Shown one piece after another: positions 5,825 through 13,800 of a stretch of 13,927 bases of DNA. A program made the position numbers and the translations under genes. Each line of letters starts with the position of its first letter. Within the stretch, counting starts at the first letter, position 1. The stretch covers positions 1-13,927 of the forward strand of contig JBGPIT010000092.1 in the NCBI GenBank assembly GCA_041485125.1, written 5' to 3'. Under the pieces are notes generated by a model that worked only from the letters and a program-made list of their open reading frames with translations, was not told the DNA's origin and made no database searches. This DNA is from JBGPIT01 sp041485125. GTDB taxonomy: Bacteria; Desulfobacterota; Binatia; UTPRO1.

Positions 5825-6856
5825 ATGCACGACCCACGCACCGATGCCGCCATCCCTCCCAATCGCATCGTTCTCGACATGCTGATCGGACGCTGGATCT
5901 CGCAGGCGATCTCGGCTGCCGCCGAGCTCGGACTCGCGGATCACGTGACCGACGGCCCGCAGACGCCCGAGACGCTCGCCGGCCGCGTCCACGCCGACGC
6001 GCCGTCGATCCGCCGCCTGCTGCGCGCGCTCGCGAGCGTCGGCATGTTCGCCGAGGACGAGGGCGGTCGCTTCGCGCAGACGCCGCTCAGCGAGACGCTC
6101 CGCTCCGACGTGCCGGGCTCGATTCGCGGCATGGCGCTGCACGTCGGCGCGCCCGCGAGCGTCACCGCCTGGGCGGATCTCACGACCAGCATCCGCACCG
6201 GCGAGCCGGCGTTCCGCCGCGTCCACGGCAAGAGCTTCTTCGAGTATCTCGCGGGCGCACCCGACCACGCCAAGGCCTTCGACCACGCCATGCACGGGGT
6301 GTCGTCGACCGAGCTCGCCGGGATCCTCGCCGCCTACGACTTCAGCGACGCCGGCGTGATCGTCGACGTCGGCGGCGGCGACGGCACCCTGCTCGGCGCA
6401 ATTCTCGCGCGCTACCCGCAGCTGCGCGGCGTCGTCGCCGACCTGCCGCACGTGATCGCGCGCACCCGCGAGGGCCTGCGAGCCTCGCCGCTCCGCGACC
6501 GCATCGAGCTCGTCGAGGCGAGCTTCTTCGAGACCGTGCCGAGCGGCGGCGCCACCTACCTCCTCAAGCACATCCTGCACGACTGGAGCGATGAGCTCTC
6601 GACGCAGATCCTCCGCCACGTGCGCCGCGCGATCCCCGCGGGCGGCAGGGTCCTCGTCTTCGAGTCGGTGCTGCAGGCCGGCAACGCGCCCGACTTCGGG
6701 AAGCTCCTCGACCTCGAGATGATCGCGATCACCGAGGGCGGCCGCGAGCGCACCGAGCGCGACTTCGCGGCGTTGCTCGACGCGACCGGCTTCCGGCTCG
6801 CACGGGTGGTGCCGACGCGATCGCCGGTCTCCGTGATCGAAGGGCGGCCGACCTGA
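5825..6856 (+). CDS. SAM-dependent O-methyltransferase, COMT/ASMT-like (methyltransferase family 2)
   Basis: This 343-residue protein has an N-terminal winged-helix dimerisation domain (about 14-100, including GRWISQAISAAAELGLADH and SIRRLLRALASVGMFAE) and a C-terminal Rossmann methyltransferase domain. SAM motif I is VDVGGGDGTLL (180-190), the acidic strand end is ADLP (205-208), and the catalytic segment is LKHILHDWSDE (247-257), with His252 at the usual catalytic base position. GGRERTERDF (305-314) is the conserved C-terminal signature. The family methylates hydroxyl groups on polyketides, phenolics and carotenoids. The start at 5825 has GGGGAGG 17 bases upstream, rather far, so a weakly translated or leaderless message is possible. 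It is divergent from the flavin monooxygenase gene and convergent with the ATP-grasp gene. The family call is very good; the substrate is unknown. Confidence 0.92.
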   Translation: MHDPRTDAAIPPNRIVLDMLIGRWISQAISAAAELGLADHVTDGPQTPETLAGRVHADAPSIRRLLRALASVGMFAEDEGGRFAQTPLSETLRSDVPGSIRGMALHVGAPASVTAWADLTTSIRTGEPAFRRVHGKSFFEYLAGAPDHAKAFDHAMHGVSSTELAGILAAYDFSDAGVIVDVGGGDGTLLGAILARYPQLRGVVADLPHVIARTREGLRASPLRDRIELVEASFFETVPSGGATYLLKHILHDWSDELSTQILRHVRRAIPAGGRVLVFESVLQAGNAPDFGKLLDLEMIAITEGGRERTERDFAALLDATGFRLARVVPTRSPVSVIEGRPT

Positions 6857-6863
6857 GCACAGC

Positions 6864-6879
6864 CGGCGGTCAGCCGCCG
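6864..6879. terminator. Hairpin between convergent genes, possible bidirectional terminator
   Basis: CGGCGG (6864-6869) and CCGCCG (6874-6879) form a perfect 6-bp G/C stem with a TCAG loop. The structure lies 7 bases after the O-methyltransferase stop and overlaps the stop codon of the ATP-grasp gene. No T-run accompanies it on either strand. Confidence 0.35.
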
Positions 6880-8033
6880 ACGGCGTGCGCGAGCCCCTCG
6901 GGCACGGCCATCCCGGCACGATCGAGGTAGAGCTTCGTCATCGCCGCCAGCACGCGCGTGGTGGACGCCGCGCGATAGTGCCCGCGGCCCGCGATGAAGT
7001 GGAGAAACGGATAGGGATTCGCCTCCCACACGACCGTCGCGCCGGCGCGATCGACGCCGTAGTCGAAGGCGACGAAGTCGAGACCGAGGGCGCGCGCCGC
7101 CGCGACGAAACGCTCGTGGTCGGGCTCCTGCCTGCGCGTGTACGCGAGCTCCTCGTCGCGGAGCGCGTCGGTGCGGAGCGCGGGCGTGCTCAGGATCGCG
7201 TCGCCGCGCGTCACCCAGTCCGGCGAGACGTGCAGCGTCTGCGGAATGCCGACGTCGCCGGCAACCACGTAGCGATACTTCCGGTACAGGCCGTCGCGCG
7301 GGTCGCGCACGTCGACGAGCTCGACGGCGACCGGACGGCGCAGGCTCTCGATCGGCAGCGCGCGCGCCTCCGCGTCGGTGTCGGCGCGGAGCAGCGCGCC
7401 GCCGTGACCCCAGTCCTCGCGGACGAAGAGCGGCAGCGGGACGCCGAGGCGCGAGCGGCGGAACTCCGCGACGCTCTCGATGCGGGCCATCTTCGGCGTC
7501 CGCAGCCCCGTCGCCGCGATCACGCTCGCCGCCGCCGACTTCCCGGCGTTCGCCAAACGATCGACGCGATTGATGACGGGCACGTCGTGCCGATCGCACT
7601 GCTCCGCCAGGCGGTTCGCGGCGCGATAGAGCGCCGGCGAGGTCGCCTGCACGGGATCCTGAAGCCACGGCACGTGCAGCGCATAGCGCGACCAGTCGCG
7701 AATCCGACACGGCAAGGGGTGCAGCTCGAACGCCGCCCGCACGTCGGGAAAGTACGCCGCCAGCCAGTGCAGCAGGAGATCGTAGACGAAGGGGCTGCGC
7801 GGATCGCGGACCACGAGGAAGCGGCGCTCGCCGCGCGTGTAGCGGCGGTTCTGTATGCGGTCCCAGAGGGCGATCCGCGCGTGGTGCCACGGGAACGCGA
7901 CCGTCCGCGCGACCCGATCGCGGAGGGTGCGCGAATCATGGGCGCCGATGATGTATGAGCCATGAGCATGCCGACCACCGGGCCGACCGGCGACGAGGAT
8001 CTCACGGCGTGGATCGCGCGCCTGTTCGAGCAT
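6870..8033 (-). CDS. ATP-grasp domain enzyme (ligase-like), start uncertain
   Basis: The frame to ATG 8033 gives 387 residues. Numbered from there, VINRVDRLANAGKS (153-166) and AATGLRTPK (173-181) match the linker entering the ATP-grasp fold. LPLFVREDWGHGGALL supplies the nucleotide-binding strand and loop, and FDYGVDRAGATVVWEANPYP (323-342) gives the Mg2+-binding acid/Asn set (D324, E337, N339). ATP-grasp enzymes join a carboxylate to an amine or thiol through an acylphosphate; the partner here is unknown. Protein-like sequence begins near position 7935 (TVAFPW, ALWDRIQNRRYTRGER), but between there and 8033 the only in-frame start is ATG 8033, which overlaps the opposite-strand methyltransferase gene by 72 bp. 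The next option is GTG 7814 (314 residues), which would remove credible sequence. ATG 7939 is in another frame. A frameshift near the 5' end is possible. Confidence 0.75.
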   Translation of the reverse strand: MLEQARDPRREILVAGRPGGRHAHGSYIIGAHDSRTLRDRVARTVAFPWHHARIALWDRIQNRRYTRGERRFLVVRDPRSPFVYDLLLHWLAAYFPDVRAAFELHPLPCRIRDWSRYALHVPWLQDPVQATSPALYRAANRLAEQCDRHDVPVINRVDRLANAGKSAAASVIAATGLRTPKMARIESVAEFRRSRLGVPLPLFVREDWGHGGALLRADTDAEARALPIESLRRPVAVELVDVRDPRDGLYRKYRYVVAGDVGIPQTLHVSPDWVTRGDAILSTPALRTDALRDEELAYTRRQEPDHERFVAAARALGLDFVAFDYGVDRAGATVVWEANPYPFLHFIAGRGHYRAASTTRVLAAMTKLYLDRAGMAVPEGLAHAVGG

Positions 8034-8690
8034 CCCGAGCTCCTTCGCATGGGTCACAATCAACGCGCCGAGAGCCTGAACCTCGGCCTCGGATGGCTGT
8101 ACTACGCCCTCGCCCGCATCGTACATCCCCGCCGCGCCGTCGTGATCGGCTCCTATCGGGGCTTCGTGCCGCTCGTGCTCGGGAAGGCGCTGCGGGACAA
8201 CGGCGAGCCGGGTGAGGTCACCTTCATCGACCCGTCGATGGTCGACGACTTCTGGAAGGATCCGGACGCGACCCGCGCGCATTTCGCGCGCTTCGGGCTC
8301 GACAACGTCCGCCACTTCCTGATGAGCACCCAGCAGTTCGTCGAGAGCGAGGACTTCCGCGGCCTGGGCGAGATCGGCCTGCTCTTCGTCGACGGCTACC
8401 ATTCGATCGAGCAGGCCCGCTTCGATTTCCGCGCCTTCGAGGGACGGCTCGCCGACCGCGGCCTGGCGCTCTTCCACGACAGCATGATCACCCGGCGCTC
8501 GGAGATCTACGGCTCCGAGCACGCCTACGACATCACGGTGAAGGCCTTCATCGACGAGCTCAAGCACGAGCGCGGGCTCCAGGTGCTGGACGTGCCGTTC
8601 GGCACCGGCCTGACGTTGGTGCGCAAGGTCACGGCCACAGGGACCGAGCCGCTGCTCGAGGGCCGTGAGGAGCGGCCCTCGACACGATGA
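7962..8690 (+). CDS. Class I SAM-dependent methyltransferase (Methyltransf_24-like)
   Basis: This 242-residue protein has a helical N-terminus (about 11-55) and a Rossmann core. AVVIGSYRGFVPLVLGKAL (59-77) is the SAM-binding loop, with the glycine-rich turn written as GSYRG. VTFIDPSM (86-93) carries the acidic residue after strand 2, LLFVDGYHSIEQARFDF (140-156) is strand 4 with its following helix, and LALFHDSM (168-175) is strand 5. The VDG.HS...FD and FHD signatures are typical of cephalosporin hydroxylase/Methyltransf_24-type enzymes from sugar or natural-product loci. Start ATG 7962 lacks a clear ribosome site; ATG 7968 and ATG 8049 (MGHNQRAE) are alternatives, the latter removing the antisense overlap with the ATP-grasp frame. 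It is coupled by ATGA overlap to the glycosyltransferase gene, so the two probably modify the same molecule. Confidence 0.8.
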   Translation: MSMPTTGPTGDEDLTAWIARLFEHPELLRMGHNQRAESLNLGLGWLYYALARIVHPRRAVVIGSYRGFVPLVLGKALRDNGEPGEVTFIDPSMVDDFWKDPDATRAHFARFGLDNVRHFLMSTQQFVESEDFRGLGEIGLLFVDGYHSIEQARFDFRAFEGRLADRGLALFHDSMITRRSEIYGSEHAYDITVKAFIDELKHERGLQVLDVPFGTGLTLVRKVTATGTEPLLEGREERPSTR

Positions 8691-9913
8691 CCCGAACGCC
8701 GACGCGGACGGTCGCCTTCTTCCTGATGGAAGGCGAGGGACATTTCCGCCGCCTGCTCCCGATCATCACCGCCGTCGCGCGCCGCGGCCTCGCCGTCCAC
8801 GTCTTCACGCATCGGGGCTTCGCCGACGCGATCGCACACGCAGGCGGTACCTTCGTCGATCTCTTCGCGGCGCATACCCCCGACGACGCCGACGACGAGT
8901 CGTTGCCGAGGGCGATCCGCGGCGTCACCTTCGCAGGACTCTACGGCGACGAGATCGTCGCGACCGTCGCCGCGCTCCGGCCCGCGCTGGTCGTCTACGA
9001 CACCTTCGCGGTGATCGGTCGCGTGGTCGCCAGCGCGCTCGGCGTGCGATCGGTGAACGTGTGCGCCGGTCACAACGTCGACCCGGCCGGCATGCCACGT
9101 CTCCTCGCGGGGATACCCGTCCGCGTCGCGGAGCGCTGTCAGCGCGCCGTCGAGATCCTGCGCGACCGCTTCGGCATCGCCGACGCGTCGCCGTTCTCGT
9201 ATGCCGCGGGCCGGAGCCCGTTCCTGAACGTGTACTGCGAGCCGGCGGAATGGCTGACCGAGAGCGAGCGGCAGGCGTACGAGCCGGTGGCGTTCTTCGG
9301 CTCGCTGCCGCCGATCGAGGAGCTGGCGCGGCCGGCGAGCGGCGAGCCCTTCTTCGGCGACGCCGGGGCCGCGCTGCGCGTGTACGTCTCCTTCGGGACG
9401 ATCGTCTGGCGCTACTTCGCGACGCAGGCCATCGCGGCGCTCGGCGTCATCGCCGAGACGCTGGCGGCCGGGCCGGACACGCGCACGCTGATCAGTCTCG
9501 GCCGCCACGACGTCGACCCGTCGACGATACGGACGCTGGCGCGGCCGAACGTCGCGGTGCGCGACTACGTCGATCAATGGCAGGTGCTGCGCCAGGCGGA
9601 CGTGTTCGTGACCCACCACGGCTTGAGCTCGACCCACGAGGCGATCTTTCACGGCGTGCCGATGATCTCGTATCCGTTCTTCTGGGATCAGCCCGCGCTC
9701 GCCGCGAAGTGCCGCGATCTCGGCATCGCGATCCCGCTCGGCGATTCCGTACGCGCGCCGCTATGCCCGGCCGACGTCAGCGCGGCGCTCACGCAGCTCC
9801 GCGACCTCGGCGACACGCTTCGGAGCCGGCTCGCCATCGCGCGCGAGTGGGAGATGAGCACAGTCGACAGCCGGGATGCGGTGATCGACCGCATCGTCGC
9901 GTTGAGCGAATGA
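8687..9913 (+). CDS. GT1-family (UDP-glycosyltransferase/MGT-like) glycosyltransferase
   Basis: This 408-residue protein has the GT-B fold of family GT1. The N-terminal acceptor domain opens with AFFLMEGEGHFRRLLPII (10-27), with His19 in the catalytic GH..R..P position, and PALVVYDTF (99-107) provides a central strand. The C-terminal donor domain has VYVSFGTIV (232-240) and YVDQWQVLRQADVFVTHHG (294-312) followed by STHEAIFHGVPMISYPFFWDQ (315-335), the nucleotide-sugar signature region. Such enzymes transfer sugars from NDP donors to small hydrophobic acceptors such as macrolides, flavonoids or lipids. It overlaps the preceding methyltransferase gene by 4 bp (ATGA), so it is translated from the same message. 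Sugar and acceptor cannot be read from the sequence. It is the last gene before the base composition changes. Confidence 0.9.
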   Translation: MTRTPTRTVAFFLMEGEGHFRRLLPIITAVARRGLAVHVFTHRGFADAIAHAGGTFVDLFAAHTPDDADDESLPRAIRGVTFAGLYGDEIVATVAALRPALVVYDTFAVIGRVVASALGVRSVNVCAGHNVDPAGMPRLLAGIPVRVAERCQRAVEILRDRFGIADASPFSYAAGRSPFLNVYCEPAEWLTESERQAYEPVAFFGSLPPIEELARPASGEPFFGDAGAALRVYVSFGTIVWRYFATQAIAALGVIAETLAAGPDTRTLISLGRHDVDPSTIRTLARPNVAVRDYVDQWQVLRQADVFVTHHGLSSTHEAIFHGVPMISYPFFWDQPALAAKCRDLGIAIPLGDSVRAPLCPADVSAALTQLRDLGDTLRSRLAIAREWEMSTVDSRDAVIDRIVALSE

Positions 9914-9946
9914 TCAGCGGGTCAGGAGGCGCCTTGCATAGCCTTG

Positions 9947-10057
9947 CTATCTAAACCATGACCATCCGATCACAACAGGTACGAGATAGCCGAGCACGAT
10001 GACACCCGCGATCATCCCCAACAACAACATACCTTGAAATTTCCACTCGGCGCGCAT
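9947..10057 (-). CDS. 36-residue single-span membrane protein (hypothetical)
   Basis: ATG 10057 is preceded by GGAAGGA at good spacing and opens a 36-codon frame. The protein starts MRAEWKFQG, a short amphipathic positive end, then has one hydrophobic span (MLLLGMIAGVIVLGYLVPVV, about 10-29) and ends IGWSWFR. The polarity suggests an N-terminus inside and a short aromatic C-terminal end outside. A longer in-frame start exists at 10180 but runs antisense-free through the rhs relic and looks non-coding. It resembles a small membrane peptide of unknown function, either a regulator of a membrane partner or a type I toxin-like peptide. No family is recognised. Confidence 0.5.
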   Translation of the reverse strand: MRAEWKFQGMLLLGMIAGVIVLGYLVPVVIGWSWFR

Positions 10058-10273
10058 CCGGTATTCCTTCCGCCTGCTCCATGCATAGCTGAGCTGCCAT
10101 GTTCGCCGAAGCTGGTGTACGTCCGCGTCTCCTCCACTTGGCCGACGGTGACCGCGTAAGCTCCCCTCCCCGGACACCACATGTTAGTAGACTCCCGGGC
10201 TGATTGACGTCAGTCGCGCCTGCCGGGGCGCCAACACACGTCCCCTTCGTGCTTGATCGCTGCGTCACCCGAA
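10058..10273. other. Intergenic region containing an rhs relic (216 bp)
   Basis: No intact gene is seen. The region carries the 51-bp rhs-like fragment (10101-10151) and the ribosome site for the small membrane protein (about 10063-10072). The stretch 10152-10273 has no visible promoter-like or repeat structure beyond a short TGACGTCA palindrome near 10204. Confidence 0.5.
10101..10151 (-). pseudogene. 51-bp relic of an rhs/YD-repeat gene
   Basis: Bases 10101-10151 match 12030-12080 inside the neighbouring rhs gene at 47 of 51 positions, in the same orientation. In the rhs frame the relic reads TVGQVEETRTYTSFGE, against TVGQVEEMRTYTSFGE in the intact gene. Three of the four differences fall at third codon positions and are silent. 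On both sides similarity stops abruptly. This looks like the remains of a second, functional rhs allele rather than a recent copy of the resident gene. Confidence 0.75.
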
Positions 10274-10789
10274 TTACCTTGATGGAGTCTCCCCCTCCAC
10301 GCTCGCAACACCCCCTCGCGCCGCCCTGACGGCTTCATCAAGCGTATCAATTCGCTCGATGAGCTTCACGTCCGATTCGAATGGTCTGCCGATATCGCTG
10401 AATACCGCGCGCGCTTTGGCGTACGCTTGCCGAGCCTTCTCAGGCTCTTGCGCCGCGTCCAACACTCTACCCAGTCGACCATACGTCAGACCGAGATCCG
10501 CTTTCACCCCAGGTACCTGCTCGTCTAGCGTCACGTACGATTCGAGTACGGCAATATAATGCACAAGAGCGTACCGCTTCGTGTCGACACTCCTCGATGC
10601 ATCAAGATACGTCCGCACGGCCTCCTCACCTTCCCACGCCACTTCTCGCGCCGCGCTTAACTGGAAAGCCAGGCTTTGCGTTGATTTCATCGCCCAGGAC
10701 GATACGAGGATGCTTCCACCACCACCGGCGAACAATCCAACCGCACCCGCCAGCACGACCCAGCGCGCTTTTACACCATTTCCAATCAC
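10274..10789 (-). CDS. Membrane-anchored TPR-like protein downstream of rhs (hypothetical)
   Basis: This 171-residue protein starts at GTG 10789, preceded by GAGGGA, with an in-frame stop upstream and no ATG alternative. The N-terminus has a single hydrophobic segment (WVVLAGAVGLFAGGGGSILV, about 10-29), a signal anchor with no cleavage motif visible. The rest is charged and helical. GVKADLGLTYGRLGRVLDAA and QEPEKARQAYAKARAVFSDI (94-133) fit one tetratricopeptide repeat, and the stretch at 57-88 may be a second, weaker one. TPR proteins mediate protein contacts. It lies 68 bp downstream of the Rhs stop codon on the same strand, the position where immunity or accessory genes of Rhs proteins are usually found, but no immunity family is recognised. 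Third-position G/C preference is weaker than in the genes to the left. Confidence 0.65.
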   Translation of the reverse strand: MIGNGVKARWVVLAGAVGLFAGGGGSILVSSWAMKSTQSLAFQLSAAREVAWEGEEAVRTYLDASRSVDTKRYALVHYIAVLESYVTLDEQVPGVKADLGLTYGRLGRVLDAAQEPEKARQAYAKARAVFSDIGRPFESDVKLIERIDTLDEAVRAARGGVASVEGETPSR

Positions 10790-10817
10790 CCGTCCCTCAA
10801 TCTCTACCTCTGGTCAG

Positions 10818-10838
10818 TGTCCGCGGACATACTGTATG
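10818..10838. promoter_or_regulatory. Two overlapping palindromes between rhs and the TPR-like gene
   Basis: TGTCCGCGGACA (10818-10829) is a perfect 12-bp palindrome and CATACTGTATG (10828-10838) is an 11-bp palindrome with a central T; they share two bases. They sit in the 68-bp gap upstream of the TPR-like gene, about 30-50 bp before its GTG. Lacking loops, they look more like protein-binding sites than terminators. Confidence 0.3.
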
Positions 10839-10857
10839 CGGACGCATTCCTCACGGG

Positions 10858-13800
10858 CTACCATTCGCTTGTCACTTTCGGTGGTTTGATCCTCGTACAG
10901 TTCAAGAGGGCTGGACCGCAGTCGTCGGAGCATGCCGGGTTCTTCTGGAAACACTCTTGCATGATGTGCGCAGTCACTGACGGACCAGGATTCTCTCCTC
11001 TGTCCTGGCACGCTACCGGATCTGAGTGCCTCTTTTGACATTCACGACCAGCTTCTACGCACTTTCCACATCTAGCGACCGCCACGACGCAATCCGTCAT
11101 GTCGAGCCCGTCAGGATCGCTGAAGTTGATCGGATCCTGTAGAGCATAGCCGTAGAGGTTCGGGTCGCCGCCATCAAACCGGATAGGGTCCTTAGCTGTC
11201 CAGCGCCCAATCTTCGGCTCATAGTCTCTGGCACCGAAATGGACGAACCCGGTGTCCGCGTCATATAGACCGCCAGCAAAGCCGAACGGCTGGAAGCCTG
11301 GCTGAGTATCGACTATGACGTTGCCGAACTCATCGTACTCCATCCGTTGAGCTATAGTACCGGTCGTGGCATCCACTACGAGGTTGGGGCTGCCGATATG
11401 GTCCGCGATGATTCGGTACGTTGCGCCGTTCTTGGTCATGTAATCCGGGATGTTAGTCCCAGTACCATAGACGAAGCGCGAGGCGACTGCCCCGCTCGCA
11501 TCGAGCTCTGCAATCGGCCGCAGTTGCCCGTCATAGAGCCACGCCTGCACAAGCGTCCCGTTCACCCGCTTGCCGACCCTGCGGCGCATTGCATCGATCA
11601 CGTATTCGATCAGCGTACCGTTCGGCAGCGTGACGGCGCGCAAGTTTCCCAGAATGTCATAGGTATACTCGGTCACCGCACTCCCCACCGTCTTCTGTAG
11701 GAGCGCGCCGTTCGCAGTGTAGTCGTACGTGGCGGCCCCGTACACTCGTAATCGATCCTGCGCGTCGTAGACCGGTGTGCCGCTGAGTCCCGGCGCCGTG
11801 AGGCGATTGCCGTTCCCATCGTACGTGTACGCCGGGGACGGCGCGACCGGCACGCCGTCGCGCGTGACGTCCTGCAGACGCCCCGCGGCGTCGTAGCCGT
11901 AGGCGAGCGTGGACGTGGGTGCCCCGCTCACCGACTTCGTCTGCGTGGTGATCCGCCCGAGCGCGTCGCGCGTCGGGTACGTGAGGCTCAAGAGCGCGGC
12001 GCCGTTGAAAGTCGCCGTTGCGGTCGCGAGCTCCCCGAAGCTCGTGTACGTCCGCATCTCCTCCACTTGGCCGACGGTGAGCTTGCTCACGAGGCCCTGA
12101 GGACCGTTGCGCTCGAGCGTGAGGGCGCCGGCCTGCGTAAGGGGACTATCGGCGTCGTACGTCGCGCTCACGGCGTTTGCCCCGTTCACGCTCGTTGACG
12201 CCACGCGGAAGTCGTTGTCGTAGGTGCGGCTCACGCTCCCCTCAACCGGGCCACTCCACGTCGTCGTGGTCGGCAGCGCCCCGTCGCACGCGAAGGCGAG
12301 CGCGCTCGTCAGCGGCACCGTCATTGTGATGCTGCTGAGCGCGCCCGGCGCGGCGGGCGGCAGGGCGCCGGCCGGATAGTAGCTGTAGGTGTACACGCCG
12401 TCGGGCACGGTGAGCGTCGCGACGCGCCCGGTCGTCGCGTCGTAGGCGGGATCGATCGTCTGCCCGTTCGGGCGCGTGACGAGCTCGAGCTGGCGGTCCC
12501 CGTTGTAGATGTAGGTTGTCGCGCCGGTCCCCGGCACCACCGGCGGTGTGTAGGCGCTCTTCAGATCGACGGGCGTGTACCCGAAGGCGTGCGCCGGCTG
12601 GCCGGGTGGCGTGACGCTCGTCACGTTGCCCGTGGCGTCGTAGGTGACGCCGACCACCCGACCACCCGGAATCGTGAGCGTCGTCACGCGGTCTGCGGCG
12701 TCATAGGCGAGGAGCGCCTGGCGCGCGAGGGGATCAGTGACGATGTCGGGCCGGCGCTGCGGATCGTAGTGGAGCGTGTAGGTGCGTGCGGTGCTGCCGC
12801 TTCCCTGCGTCACGGCGTCGAGAGACCCGGGAAATGCTGTGCCGTACGTCAGCGTGGTCGTCGCTAGATCGGCTGGGGCATCCGCGATGACATGTCCTTG
12901 AGCGTTGAGAGTGATCACCCGCTGCCGTCCAGCAGGACTCGTGTATGTCAGCGTGCGAGCCGGTGCACCTGCGTAATCAAGTGTGAATGGACGGCCGTTG
13001 ATGCTCGTCACGTGATGGGCACTGGTCAAGACTAGAGTGTCGTTCGGATCGACAGTCTCGTCGCGAGTAACCGTTCGAGTTGACATCAGCCCAAGAGGTG
13101 TGGTGCGCGTGACACTGAATATCGGAGCTAACATTCCGAATCGCTGTTCCGGAAGCGACGAATAAGCGTCAACGGCACCGTCCGGATACGTCGCAACTCG
13201 GCTTCCGCTCAGACTTGCATCCGTGGTTCTTGTCAAGCCAGACGGATCGGTATTGACCAAATGTGCAACACCGGAACTCAAGTGCTGGACTTGATAGCTC
13301 GATATTCGATTCAGCGGCGATGCGACAGTCACCGCGTAGCCGAGATTGTCGTCTACGGTCCTGATAAGTGTCCGCGCATCATGGTTCGGATCTTCATCGC
13401 TTGCGAGGCGACCAAGCGGATCGTACGCGAATGTAGAGATGTAACCGCGTGCAGTTTGCCATGTATTCATCAATCCCGATGATACGAAGTCCGCCACGAT
13501 AGATTCGGCCGCGTCGTTCGTTATTGTCGACACATATCCGTAGCCGTGGACGTCAAGGCCCAACGTGGTTCGTTGAGTACCGGGCGCCACGATCGCAAGC
13601 GGGTTTCCATTTCCATCCCGTTCAACGCTAGTGGTGTTGCCGTCACGATCCGAGACGCTCGCAAGCCGCCCGGCAACGTCGTACCCGAAACTCTCGCGCA
13701 GCGATCCGGTCAGACCATCCCGCGTCGACACGTGCCGGCCGAGCTTGTCAAAGCGATAGATCTCACCGCCATCCTCTGACGGCATGATGATGTCGCCGTC

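Noticed and set aside
5715..5837. Upstream ATG extension of the flavin monooxygenase gene
   Set aside because: The extra 41 residues have no family match, and the ATG at 5714 has a perfect GAGGAGG site and the conserved MKFGLF start.
5711..6919. Minus-strand frame of 402 codons across the O-methyltransferase gene
   Set aside because: Antisense shadow; the methyltransferase on the plus strand has all of its motifs.
6885..7958. Plus-strand frame of 357 codons across the ATP-grasp gene
   Set aside because: Low-complexity Arg/Ala/Glu-rich translation; the minus strand carries ATP-grasp motifs.
9931..9950. Hairpin ATAGC-CTT-GCTAT after the glycosyltransferase gene as a terminator
   Set aside because: The stem is only 5 bp, has no T-run and overlaps a short direct repeat (GCCTTGC twice); too weak to call.
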